Shown: in pieces, positions 1-10,950 of the stretch
Position numbering within the stretch: the first letter of the stretch is position 1
How the letters are laid out: each line of letters begins with the position of its first letter
Assembly (NCBI RefSeq): GCF_001039355.2
Contig: NW_019775192.1
Location: 1 to 52,075, forward strand
Source of the DNA: Lingula anatina
Lineage: Eukaryota > Brachiopoda > Lingulata > Lingulida > Lingulidae
Reading direction: 5' to 3'
DNA: 52,075 nt
Notes under the pieces: generated by a model
Database searches by the model: none
What the model saw: the letters and a program-made list of their open reading frames with translations, nothing else
What the model was told of the DNA's origin: nothing
Translations under genes and position numbers: made by a program

Positions 1-1040
1 TGTGTATGTGGGGGGTCTATACGAATGCGCTTGCTCCAGCTGGTGGTACAATATTCGGAGGCGGTATCGCCTCTCTGATCCTCTAGTTTGAAAATGGTAT
101 CAGTAACAAATGGCTGACAGTTTATCCACAGTTACTTATTTTGTGTGATATTTCTCAAGTTAGAAGGCATGCAATAGTGAAATTTGGTGCTAAATTTATT
201 TATATATGTTTGTACCTTTTCTGCCCAGTGTTAGGTATAGATAGCAAGTTGTAGTAATTTACAAAGCACCATGCTGCAAAGTAGAGTAAAGTTGTATCTC
301 TATCTGCTCGTCATTCATTTTCATATCACACCCATTGTGTACATGCACATATGTAAACAAGAGCACACTCACACACAAACTTGCATACATGTTGTGCATG
401 CACCATACACATTTCTGTATGAAACCACAAAGGTTGTTAGTCACTATGACCTTATCTTATTTATACAAAATATCCTATATAAGCTGTCCAAATATTATTC
501 TCTATTATGCAAGTTCTGTGTCACATTCAAGTGTTGTTAACAATGCTTTTCTAGTGTTTAAAAAGAATTAACCTGTAGATTGGCATGGTTTAGATCTATG
601 ATATTTATTGTTGAAACATACCCCATGCCTCAGATTTACATTTGTCCAGATGGTCAGGATATTTCCACTGTATGGTGTGTGTATATGTGTGTCTATTTAC
701 TATAAATAGCATAAAGGATGCCTGCAAAGATAACTCATGATGAGATATATGCAAAAATCTGTTTAGCAACTATATGCACATTTTAACATCCATTTATGAG
801 ACTTATTGGTAAATAAAGTTGTCTAAATGGTTTGGTTTCACGTCTAGACAACAATATCACTTGTTTTCATTAGTAGGCATTGTTTCCAATTTCACTTTAT
901 TTGGAGCCCAATTTATGTCAAGGGTTATTATTATACAAGTATTCAATATATTTAAATCTATTTGCTGTAAATGGATTGATCTGTGAGTTCAGAAATGATA
1001 AATGTTCTGACAGTATCTTTATTTTTTTTTTAATAAATAG
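1..1040. other. Sequence upstream of the first recognised prominin exon
   Basis: I see no exon that I can support here. The stretch is AT-rich, ends in a T-rich tract and an AG acceptor at 1039-1040, and so reads as an intron of the prominin gene whose earlier exons lie left of the window. The first 90 bases are more GC-rich and could be a repeat end, but no second copy is in the window. Confidence 0.6.
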
Positions 1041-1654
1041 ACAGACGAAGCCTTAACAGCCATAGACCTTGGTGCCTTTGCAGACAATCTTACAGCACTG
1101 GCAAAAATTCTTACACGGCAGAATCCGGTAATCTTGTTTATCTTGTTTCACTGCAGTGTTCATTGTTTGATGTACATATATCTCCTTTATTAGCACTTTG
1201 ATAGATTTATTATAACAAGTAAACAATTTGCATTTCAAATCCATTGATCATTGGTGGTAGTTTTTAACTAATGCAGAATATGCTTGACTATTTACAGCCA
1301 TATTTGAATCAGACTGCAGAGGAACTGAGAGGCCATGCTGCTACACTATGGCGAATATCGAATAATACTGTTAAAAATATGAGTTCCACAGTGGTGGGTA
1401 AAATTTATTTAGAATGATACCATGCATAAACTGATATTTATACTTATTATAAATCTTACAAGTTGCTGACATGTAACATGTGGATTTGTAACTTTATGGT
1501 AAATGAAAGAATGTATTTGTACTCCAGTGTAAGTGCTATTAACTCACAATTCAACATCAGTCTTTAAGGCATGGCAGAAGTTTATTGAGTAGTTTTACTG
1601 TTATTTTAATCTTTTTCTTAATGCATATCTGAATACACGAAAACAGTGTGTGTG

Positions 1655-1686
<32 letters not shown>

Positions 1687-4600
1687 ATAAGTATGTTTAA
1701 ACATACCTAAAAAGATTAAGATTATGACAACATTAAATTAAATTTTTTTTCACAGAGAAGCTTGAAACGTTCATTGAATGTACTAAATGACAGTACCAAC
1801 CTACAGGTAGGTTTGAATAGCATTTCTTTCTTTTTATTATTTTAGGTTTTGAACTTTTGTGAGATAATTGTGTGTATACAACAAACAAGATTTAAGTGAA
1901 CTTCTTCCTTGGTGTTGGAATGGCATTATAATAAGATACCTTATCACTTATGTATGTTTAAATGTTTGAATAAGATAATTTGTAGGGAAAAATCTTTTTA
2001 TGTCAAATAGTGAAAGTGATGCCAAACAAAAATTACATACACAAATCTAGAAATTGCATTAGTGTACATGGTTTTGAATGGATGCAAGTTGATCCTTTGA
2101 TATTCTTAAATAGAATATTTTATGTCAAGTACATATTCAAAATACACTTTAATGGAGTGTTCCTCATCAGTGATGTCTTTTATTACTTTTAACTAAGTCT
2201 AACAAGGAGTTTGTGTTGATAATTCAAAGTTTGCAGTCATTTTGATTTCAACATATTCAATTTCTAGGATCAAGTGAATGGCCTATTAAACCTTTCACAT
2301 AAAGCAGAAAGAGCAATACAGACTAAAGGAAAAGAAATCATCAAGAAGGTATATTGCTTTAAATATACTGGTGATTTTTTAATCAATTGATCATTATCTG
2401 TTCTTTTTTATGCATTTGATATACATTAGAATTTTACCTATTTAAAGGCTAAATGGCAAATTTCCATGAGAATTTCTGCAGTTTTCCTTCAAATGTTTTC
2501 TCCAAACTGAGAAAATTATGATTTATAAACCACTTTTTGAGCTCTTAATTCATATTTTTTTTACATAAAGGTGACCTTTGAGTCCCCATCTCCAAAATGA
2601 AAGTAGCTCAAAAATAAGTAACTTAACACAAAACCAGTTTATAGATCTATTTTTTTTCAATTTTTGACAGTGGTTAATTTCATTAATAAAGGTCACTCAT
2701 TTGATGACTTAAAAGAAAATATCTGTTAACAGCCTCTGAGAATGCATAAGTTAATGTCAAGCAGTTGAAAAAGGTATTGTTCTTTACATGTCAATTTCTA
2801 TAGTATTCACTTAAATAAAGCCAATGCAGGTTAATAAAACATCCTGTTTCCTTTTTATATGTAGACTATAAATGAAACTGCAGATAAAGTCAAAGAAGTG
2901 TTGAATGAAGCCATCAATTCTGCAGTTAAGGGAGTAAGTATCTCTCCAGCCTTCCATCCGTCCATTCATCCATCCAATCATTTACGACTTTAAACATGTA
3001 TAATTTGTATATCTAATTATTGTTTTTTTTTGTTGCTTACATGTTTTGGATATTGTGTGTCACACATTTCGACTCCATGTATCTTGTGTTGATGATGTTT
3101 CGTTTCTAATTCTCTGTTTTGACTGAGAAGACTTAATGATGCAATTTTTAAACAGAATGAATACATTTGATATTATTTTTGTAATATAATGTTTAACAGC
3201 TTTGAAAAATAACTTTTCAATTTTAACAAGAATAATTAAATTGAAATTTTACACATTCAATTTAACCTTTTTTCAGTTGAAAGAAGATGTAGGGAAATGT
3301 AGAGTACTGTACAGTTCTTTAGAAACACTGCATGGAACTGTTTGCAAGACTGTGCTTTATCCCTTTGTAAGTACAAAGGAAGTTGACTCAATTATTTATT
3401 CTTTCCAATGATTTACTTCTGTCAGGTCTGTAGTTACTGGTCATTGGTAGTAACTAGTTAATTAAGAGTTAAACAGTGGTACATAATGAAGCTGAAAATG
3501 TATTTCTAGACTAGAAAAAGTGAATTATCAGTTATGCTTCAAAACACTTTTTCATCAGTTATTATGTTTTTTTAATGCATGTGTTGTAATCATTTAAATC
3601 AATATAAACCATGCATTAACTGAAGTTTTATTATTATTTCCCTTCAGAATGGCTTTTGGTACAGCATAGGCTGGTGCCTGTTCTTTTTCATTCCAAGCAT
3701 CATCTTTGCAATGCTACTTGCTGGTCAGTATCGCAAGACAGAGGAATATGACCCAAAGCGCGATGATTTTGATCAAAGGTAAATCTTAGATTGATAGAAA
3801 TAATGTTTGTGAAAACAAGTAGAAGATCACTTTGAATTAACTGTTAGGTCTTTGTGGTTTTGTTTTGTTTACTGTTGATTAATGGGTTTTAGAAGTGCAG
3901 TTCACTAATAAGGTTGATGAAATTGAGTCGAGGTAATCAATACTTTTGAAAATCAGACAATAAGAATCAGACACATGTAGTACTTGGAAAAATATAATAA
4001 AATTTGTTCAGATTTTTATGAAATCCACTTTTTTTGCACATCTATGCATAAAGTTATGGCGCATGCACAAAACAGTTGCTTAAAAGGCACTGACAGATCC
4101 ATTTGACAATACTTACACGATAACAGTGAGATGTGCAGCAAGGCTTTTTTTGTACATGACGTTTGATTTAAGGCTACTGTCAGCATTTGCCAAAAACTCC
4201 TTATTTACTGCCTTACATTCATTCTTTTGAATAACAGATAAATCTTCAGTGTTCATTGACTAAATTAAAATTTACACACATGTCACATGGGTCACATCAT
4301 AATTGTAATTTGGGGATAAAACGGTATCTCATATTCCTCCTTTACCTGAGCACCCATGAACACTGTTATGCCCATACCAACTGCTTTCTCACCTCAAAAT
4401 AGAAAGGTCTTAAATTAATGATAAACACTTTGAGGCGCCTATGCTTATTTATACATTGCAATGAGAAATATAAACACTAATTTATTTCTTATGTTTTGGA
4501 GGGGATTTTTATTGTTTTCAATAAGCAAAAGATGCGAATGTTTTATTGAATTATAAGATGCAGGAAAAACCTCATTTTTGGTATCTGGATGATTATAAAC

Positions 4601-5559
4601 CCTTACAGTACCCTTAGTACCCGAAAATAGCTAGCATTGGATCAATTTAATCAAAAGTTTGATTGCCTCGGCTTATGTGCACGTATGCACTTGGGTTTGT
4701 GCTCTTCTTGTCACCTGACTGCATGGACTTCCTTGCCATTCCAGTAACTATGAGGAAGACTATCAAGGGGCTTTTCCTGGGGACCATATAGCATTAGATG
4801 AGTAAGTCTGAAAAAACACTCAATGTGACTGACTTGACTCAGTTATCAGAGATTTTCGATAGGTGCCATCTTCAAATTTTGAGTGGAAGGCCATTACTTT
4901 TTCTTCTTATCATTTTCACACCTACTGGTAACGGTTTTCAGAAATACTAAACATGGTTTGGAGTGTTGTGTTATACATTTAAGTTAACTTGGTAACATTT
5001 GAACACATATACGTTAATAACTACTGGGATGGTGAAATTATAATAACAACATTTATGAGTTCTTACACTATTTTAAATTTCAGTATTCCATGCTTGAAAT
5101 TTTTGCAGTTTATTTTATTGCAATTTATAAATATATGTATATACTCAATGCTTCACTACAAAAGGAGCTCCTGGAAACCCCGTGTTAATCCTGCCCTGAA
5201 GGTTTTGTTCACTACCACTATTTTGTATTTTTGATTTGCATGACAACAGCATGAGCAGGAGACGGGGAAAACAAGAGCGCAATGGCGTAAGCAATGCAGG
5301 ATATGATGACAGGAGAGGAGGAGGAGGGGGATATCCCTATAACAGTGGTGGTGGTGGTGGCGACCGCTATGATGATAATCGATACAAGGGGACTCCATCA
5401 GGAGGGTATGGCCGGGGTTATGATGGCTATCATGATAATCGTAGTTATGGCGGGGGGTATGGTGGTAGGGGATCTTATGATCGAAGTGATTCATACGTTG
5501 AACCTGTAGCCCCACCCAGTTACCACGCTGCCGCTTATGGAAACCACTGGCAGAAGTAA
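1041..5559 (+). CDS. PROM1-like: Prominin (CD133 family), C-terminal part
   Basis: Prominins are five-pass membrane glycoproteins that bind cholesterol and sit in plasma-membrane protrusions. Exons seen: 1041-1127, 1298-1393, 1756-1806, 2268-2348, 2865-2933, 3277-3366, 3648-3778, 4745-4801 and 5250-5559, all in compatible phase with GT..AG borders, giving 323 residues. The first six exons form the end of the second extracellular loop, with N-glycosylation sequons (NNT, NMS, NDS, NLS, NET) and cysteines (DVGKC, GTVCK). Exon 3648-3778 carries the last membrane segment (GFWYSIGWC, FFFIPSIIFAMLLA) followed by a basic stop-transfer QYRKTEEYD, which lines up with the human PROM1 segment ending in YYRRMDSEDVYD. 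The last two exons encode the cytoplasmic tail, acidic (NYEEDYQG) and then Gly/Tyr-rich. The N-terminal two thirds of the family length (about 850 aa) is missing at the left edge. The donor at 1394 (gtgggt) is weak but is required by the reading frame. PROM1 versus PROM2 cannot be decided. Confidence 0.88.
1646..1686. repeat. (TG)n microsatellite
   Basis: About 40 bases of alternating T and G with one TTT interruption, in the prominin intron between exons 1298-1393 and 1756-1806. Confidence 0.95.
4172..4613 (+). mobile_element. TTAA-type MITE, copy 1
   Basis: A non-coding element of about 440 bp in a prominin intron. The left side reads TTAA then GGCTACTGTCAG, and the right side ends CTTACAGTACCC then TTAG, so the ends are inverted repeats and the flank is TTAA or a one-base derivative. 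It aligns along its whole length with copies at 6021 and 26040, sharing blocks such as CTCACCTCAAAATAGAA, GCCTATGCTTAT and GGTATCTGGATG. It has no open reading frame. TTAA target duplications are typical of piggyBac-type elements; that assignment is inference. Confidence 0.8.
5250..5559 (+). CDS. Prominin cytoplasmic-tail exon, Gly/Tyr-rich with PPxY motif
   Basis: This exon joins the previous one in phase (GA from 4800-4801 plus C5250 makes Asp). It encodes SRRRGKQER, then runs of five glycines, repeated Y-D-D/Y-G-G units (GGYGRGYDGYHDNRSYGG) and finally VEPVAPPSYHAAAYGNHWQK with a TAA at 5557-5559. PPSY at 5512-5523 fits the PPxY consensus bound by WW domains. The stop codon overlaps a strong splice donor: GTAAGT starts at 5556, so the exon could also end at 5555 and splice onward. 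The opposite strand is also open here and reads His-rich, which is a shadow of this composition. Confidence 0.75.
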
Positions 5560-6020
5560 GTAAAGGTGACCCAATTAAAGCTTCCCGGAAACTGTGACAT
5601 TATGGCAATACCCCTGAGGATTTTACCTGTAACGAAATGGGGTTTGCATGCAGTTTGATGGACTTATATTTATACAGTGTAAGATTCTCAGGGAGTTTGC
5701 AGACACTTTCTTTAATTTCCTTCTATCAGTGTCATCCTTTGTACTTTCTATCTTATGATTTTATTCTTACCTAAATGGAAATCTTTGAGGAAAGGAAATT
5801 TGATGTTGATTGTGCTTCTTTATTTAATTCTCTATTTCTTTGGCTGATATTTGCCATAATCCAGTGTTTTCTCAAACTGTAACATTTAATTTGTTTTGAT
5901 TTTCTCTTTTAGTTTCTTTATTTACTTACTTTATAGTCTCTGTGCACAAATGCCATAATGTCACTGTTACAGCTTGCATGTGGAAGTTAGTCAGGATTGC
6001 TTTTCAGAAGTTAAGTTTAA

Positions 6021-6433
6021 GGATACTGTAAGCGTTTGTTATCTACTGCTTTACATACATTCTTTTGGACAACAGATAAATTCTCAGTGTTCAGTGACTA
6101 AATTAATTACCATTTACACATGTCATTTTACAGGTGATGTCAATTTTGGGGTAAAGACCAATGAATTTAATTTTTGTGATAAAATTTTGTTCAGGGATGA
6201 AGTTATGCCCCAAACCTATTTTGATACCTCAAAATAGAAAGGTTTCAAATTTATGGTAAAAGGTTTGAGTTGCCTATGCTTATACATAGCAACAAGAAAT
6301 ATAAACAGTGATGGTTCCGAGGGTTTTTTTTATTGTTTGAAATCAGCACAAAAGTAGATGCATTATTGAGTAATAAGATGCAGGTAAAAACTCATTTTAG
6401 GTATCTGGATGATAAGAAACCCTTACAGTATCC
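6021..6433 (+). mobile_element. TTAA-type MITE, copy 2
   Basis: The best preserved ends of the family: TTAA then GGATACTGTAAG at the left and CTTACAGTATCC at the right, a perfect 12-base inverted repeat. TTAA also occurs two bases outside the right end. It lies 460 bases downstream of the prominin stop, so it could be inside that gene's 3' UTR or in the last intron if the alternative exon is used. A short open frame inside it (5974-6237) is incidental. Confidence 0.82.
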
Positions 6434-6990
6434 TATTAAACTTTTAGCATGCTTTATTCTCCATAATAAAATGCACTTTTCCCTTGAACTAAACACTAAC
6501 CTAACCTGATCTAATCTGATGTCTCACTTTTTTACAGAGTTTTATTTATTGCAGTCATTTTTTATAAGTATGATGTGTCTGCTTTTAAGGGAAAAATATA
6601 TCATGTTATATAGTATTAATATCAAGAATTGTTATTGAATTCAGAAATGAAAGGTTGAATAAATGATTTTTTAAAGGCAATATACAATAACACAATACAT
6701 TTTCAGATGAATATAATGCCACATTCTTCATCTTGTGACCAATATTTTTTCCTCTCCTTTGACTCCATTTTGATTGCTGTTTCCTGTAGGAGGCTGTGCT
6801 AAAGACACACTAATCAGCATGCAAATAGATTATGAATCATTAATGAGAAGATGTGCATATATTGAAAATTATAATTGATTGAAAACTTTAATCTGCATAG
6901 ACAGTATACACCACCTTGTTTCAAGCCTAGTGGAATAAGCTTGTAGCCATAATAGCACAATTTGCCCTTGGTTTAGAGGACACCCAACAG

Positions 6991-7013
6991 AAATGGGGGA
7001 GGGGGGGGGGAGG
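6991..7013. repeat. G-rich tract
   Basis: A purine-rich run of nearly uninterrupted G with two A, in the region downstream of prominin. It could form a G-quadruplex if transcribed, but nothing else supports a function. Confidence 0.7.
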
Positions 7014-7915
7014 AAATGAAATTGTATACTTAACTTTTATTAAAATGTTTGTGATTTATATGATTTTGACATCTGGATAAATGCATTATTGTTTGGAAAG
7101 AAAGGTACATTGATGATATTTTACCTTTGCAAATTGCAATGTCTTTACGAGGGTAGACACTTGCATATAATATTTATTTTTTTATAAACTCCTGGAGTTT
7201 AGTCTGTTTTCAATTAACAATTATTTCAAGAAAAAAGGTCATTTTTAATCTTCAAATTTTTATTGATTATGACAGTTTATCACACTGGACAAAGTATTTT
7301 GTAGATATTTTCCCCCTAACTTTTAAAATGGTGAAATAGGTAATGAGTTGATATAATAATGTGAATGAAAACTTCTTAATTCAAAGATGAATAAGTAACT
7401 CTTGGAAATTCGTTAGAGTGCTTTTTGTTGCATAACCTTCCATGTTTGACCAAAGATTCAATAAATCAAGTCATCTAATTAGTTAGATTACCAGCAAAAT
7501 GCTTATACCAATTCTAAATGAATGGTTAATTTTTTCAATAGAAAGATTGGAAAATATGGGAGCATTCAGATAGACACACTGTACTAGTTGTGTCAGTTCT
7601 GCATTGCAGGGGTTTTTCGCTAAATGCAGTTGGCGTAAGTGAATGACTGTTTGATATATCTGGGTTATTTACCCCCTAGCTGCTCGAAGAGGCATATGGC
7701 GCAATTAAGCCGATTCCACTGATTGCAATAAGCAGGATTGGACTGACCAAACTAATACATGTCTCTAAAGGGGGACTATATTGTAATTATGAACAAATTC
7801 AATTTATACGATTGTTTTGGTTAATTTTATTCTATTGTAGGTTGTATTTTTCTTTTTATTGGAAGTGAAATGTTTTTCTTTCAAAATTTGCTCATTATGA
7901 TCTCCGGCTTTTCAG

Positions 7916-7930
7916 CAACAGACACTACTA
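7916..7930 (+). CDS. Possible alternative terminal prominin exon
   Basis: If the donor at 5556 is used, the acceptor TTTTCAG at 7909-7915 restores the frame: AA + C makes Asn, then Asn-Arg-His-Tyr and TAG at 7928-7930. The tail would end QNNRHY instead of QK, and the following 1-2 kb would be 3' UTR. The pyrimidine tract is modest and the coding part is only 15 bases, so this is a hypothesis from splice signals alone. Confidence 0.25.
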
Positions 7931-10900
7931 GAACTTGAGTGAGGTATCACCAATTCACCCTTACCACCAGACCAGATAAAAGTATCTGCAGAAGATCTCC
8001 TGAGGGCCATCAAATTGGTGCTTTAAGAAACATCGTTATTTCCATCTTATTCCTTTATACAGCGAGCTGATATTTAGATTCATGACTTTATTATAATCAA
8101 GAGTTTCTGGAGTGGAGTTCTTTGATACTTACAAGCCTACATATCAACTAAGGAGTTTTGATTTTTTAAACCTATAGCAATACTTAGATTAACAAAAACT
8201 GTATACACCTTCAAGTGAAAGGGAAAAAAAGAGTACAAGAAAAATACAGATTGTGGCAATGACAAGGGTCATTTGATGGATGTACAGAGCATAGAGTGAA
8301 GGTGCAAGTAACAGTGGTAGTCACTGATTGCCTTAAAAAACATAGGAGCAACTAGAGTGTGAGTTTGTCAAAGTACACTGCATGTAAATAGTACATTTGT
8401 AAAAAGAGGTAATTGTGATGAAAATTGAAAGCTAATTTTTTTCCAATCAGAGGATATTATTTTTAACAGCGGTTTGGTAGATTTGAAGCCGAAATTTAAA
8501 TGGGTGCTCTCCCATATGAGTTGGAGTATCTCTGTATCAACCTAGAAAGGAACTTACACTGTCGTGGTTATTAATGTATCGGAGCTAGGTAAAAGTTAAA
8601 TATTGGCTTACAGTAATTTGAAATCAAGCTATAATTCCATCGAAGAGCAAATGAATTATCTTGGCTCTTTTATCTTTTGTATGTCATTAATTTATACTTG
8701 ATGGTTGTGAAATTTATTTTAACATATTCGTATATGTTAATTCAAGAGTTAAATTTTAGGGTAAAAGTTGTGAGTCATCTAAGGACTGTATTTTACATGA
8801 ATGAGTGAGTAATTGTTAAAATTGAATGACTTTGGGTAAAAGATATTGCTACTAGATGTTGAATCAGTTTGTCTCCAGGAAGCTTTAAACCGTGTGCTGG
8901 TCACATGATTAAATAATCTGATTGTTTAACAAAAATTGTTAAGTATATATTATATAACATGTTTATTGTTGCATTTAAATCAGTGAAAATCTAAGGTGGA
9001 ATACATTTGTTGATTAACTGGGAGCTTATTAAGTCATTTAAGCAGTATTTTGAAGGCAAACTTTGAAAATAATTCGAAGTTATTGCTGCATTTAAGACAT
9101 TTTGTTTGTCAATGTTTCCAGAAAGTGATTGTCTTCACCTTTGATTGTAAATAACTTACTTGTTGAGAGAACTGTCTGCACTAACAAATTTTAGTACGAA
9201 AATTATTTTAATTAGAAAGTAATGGTTGTGCACTCAATGTTGTACACAAAAGCTTTGTGCAAAGCTTATCATCAATTATAGTTTCTTAGTCCCAGGTATA
9301 GGACAGATAGTATTGCCTTTGCTATTTCCCCAATATTGCATTAAAATATTAGGTTTTTGCTTGGCATGGACATATAAAGTTATGTACCAGTATGTTAAAA
9401 TGGTTAATTCAGAAATTAAATCAAAATCAATATTTTTATAAAAGACAGTTCTTTTTTATGCATTTATAAAATTTATTGGGGAGGGAAATGTACCAATTTA
9501 TGATAATTTGTACTTCTTTGGATTATTGCATTAATGAAATGGGAAATGCTGTAGAGTAATTTGATTTAAAATTTTAATTCTTGTATTATATTTCCTCTTT
9601 ATGTTTTTTAAAATTAAATCTCGATTCTTCATAGACAGTTGCCCTTTAGATATTTGCCTTGCCTGTTTTGGCAAGGATAGATTGATTGCTAGCCATATTA
9701 TATATTAAAAGCATAATACATGTATTACCCAAGACAAACCAAGTTTGACAATTACTTGAGCGCAATATAACCCAAAATAGCAATACAAACAATTTGGTCA
9801 CGTGTACATACAGCACTCGTGGAAGCACTACTGACTTGAAGTTAATTTAGATCTTGTTTTAGTATTAAAGAATTAATTTTTATTAATTTCCAAGATGCCT
9901 AACTATTTATTTGGCCAAAATAGAATACTGGAATAACATACATACTTATTGACTTGCACCATGTCATCGTTGTACTTAGGTTATGTTTGTATCTAAGTGT
10001 ATTTCAATTTGTATCCATTTTGGTGTTATTTACTAGTTTGAAATATCCCAGTGACTTTGTCTGTTGTTATCACCACCATTTTGTAAGAGTATTAATATTG
10101 TCGCACTATGCAATTGACATGTGTACATTTCAATCAAGTTGTGAAGTCAGGGAAGAAAGGTGCCTTTGTTATTGAATACAAACTTGAGTTTTGTTGGAAC
10201 TTTAAACACATATAATGATTTCCTATTGCTTTAAATCTTTGCTTATTTCCAAATCAGCATTCCAATTTAAAATCAAAAGCATTTTGTCATGAAGTGCTAT
10301 GCAGCTCTTATTATTTTAATAAAAAAAAACTAGTATTAGTTGTTGATCCAAATAGTTATTTGACTGATATAGCATAGAGAAGATTTATTCAAGAGTTTGT
10401 TAGGTTCCAGATGCCACTAATTCTTATGCCTGAAATATTTATCTGCCAATCCAAAGAGGTTTTATCCCAAGGAAATACTTGTATGTTGAAATTTGTTTTA
10501 CTTTTTGTGCACTCTGGTATAGTAGAATGTTGTAGGTATACACTGAATGATTGCAAAATAAATGAAATGTTGCATATTTTAATGTTATTGTTTTTAGTCT
10601 TCATCTCTCAACATCTCCTTCACACAGATGTGTAAAATTTTCAGTAAGCTCTTAGCATACATCTTTATTTTCAGGTTCAATCAATAATGTTTGAACATTT
10701 TCATTTAAATGTGTGGAGTAATCTTGTAGTCATATTCAGTCACATTATACAAAAATGGAATTCTTCAAAGTCTAAACAGCAGAAAACTGAAATGTGTGAT
10801 AGTTTTCTGTTTTTGAATATGAAATGTGACATGAATATGCAAATCCACTTCACATGCAAAATAATGTGTACATTTGTGTACCTTCCCAATTGGCAATGTC

Positions 10901-10950
10901 CTGACATTTAAAGGTAATAAATGTTTTCAATTACCAAACTGGGGTTTCAA

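Larger units (their letters stand above)
5560..10950. other. Intergenic / 3' UTR region between prominin and PSMD12
   Basis: This region holds MITE copy 2, a G-rich tract at 6991-7013 and the possible terminal prominin exon at 7916. Otherwise it is AT-rich with only short random open frames. Candidate polyadenylation signals are AATAAA on the plus strand at 10557 and 10916, and TTTATT at 10664-10669, which is AATAAA on the minus strand, 282 bases past the PSMD12 stop. I see no further gene. Confidence 0.6.

Noticed and set aside
5156-5515. Minus-strand open frame with runs of histidine
   Set aside because: It is the complement of the GGT/TAT-rich prominin tail exon. The plus-strand frame joins upstream exons in phase; the minus-strand frame has no neighbours.
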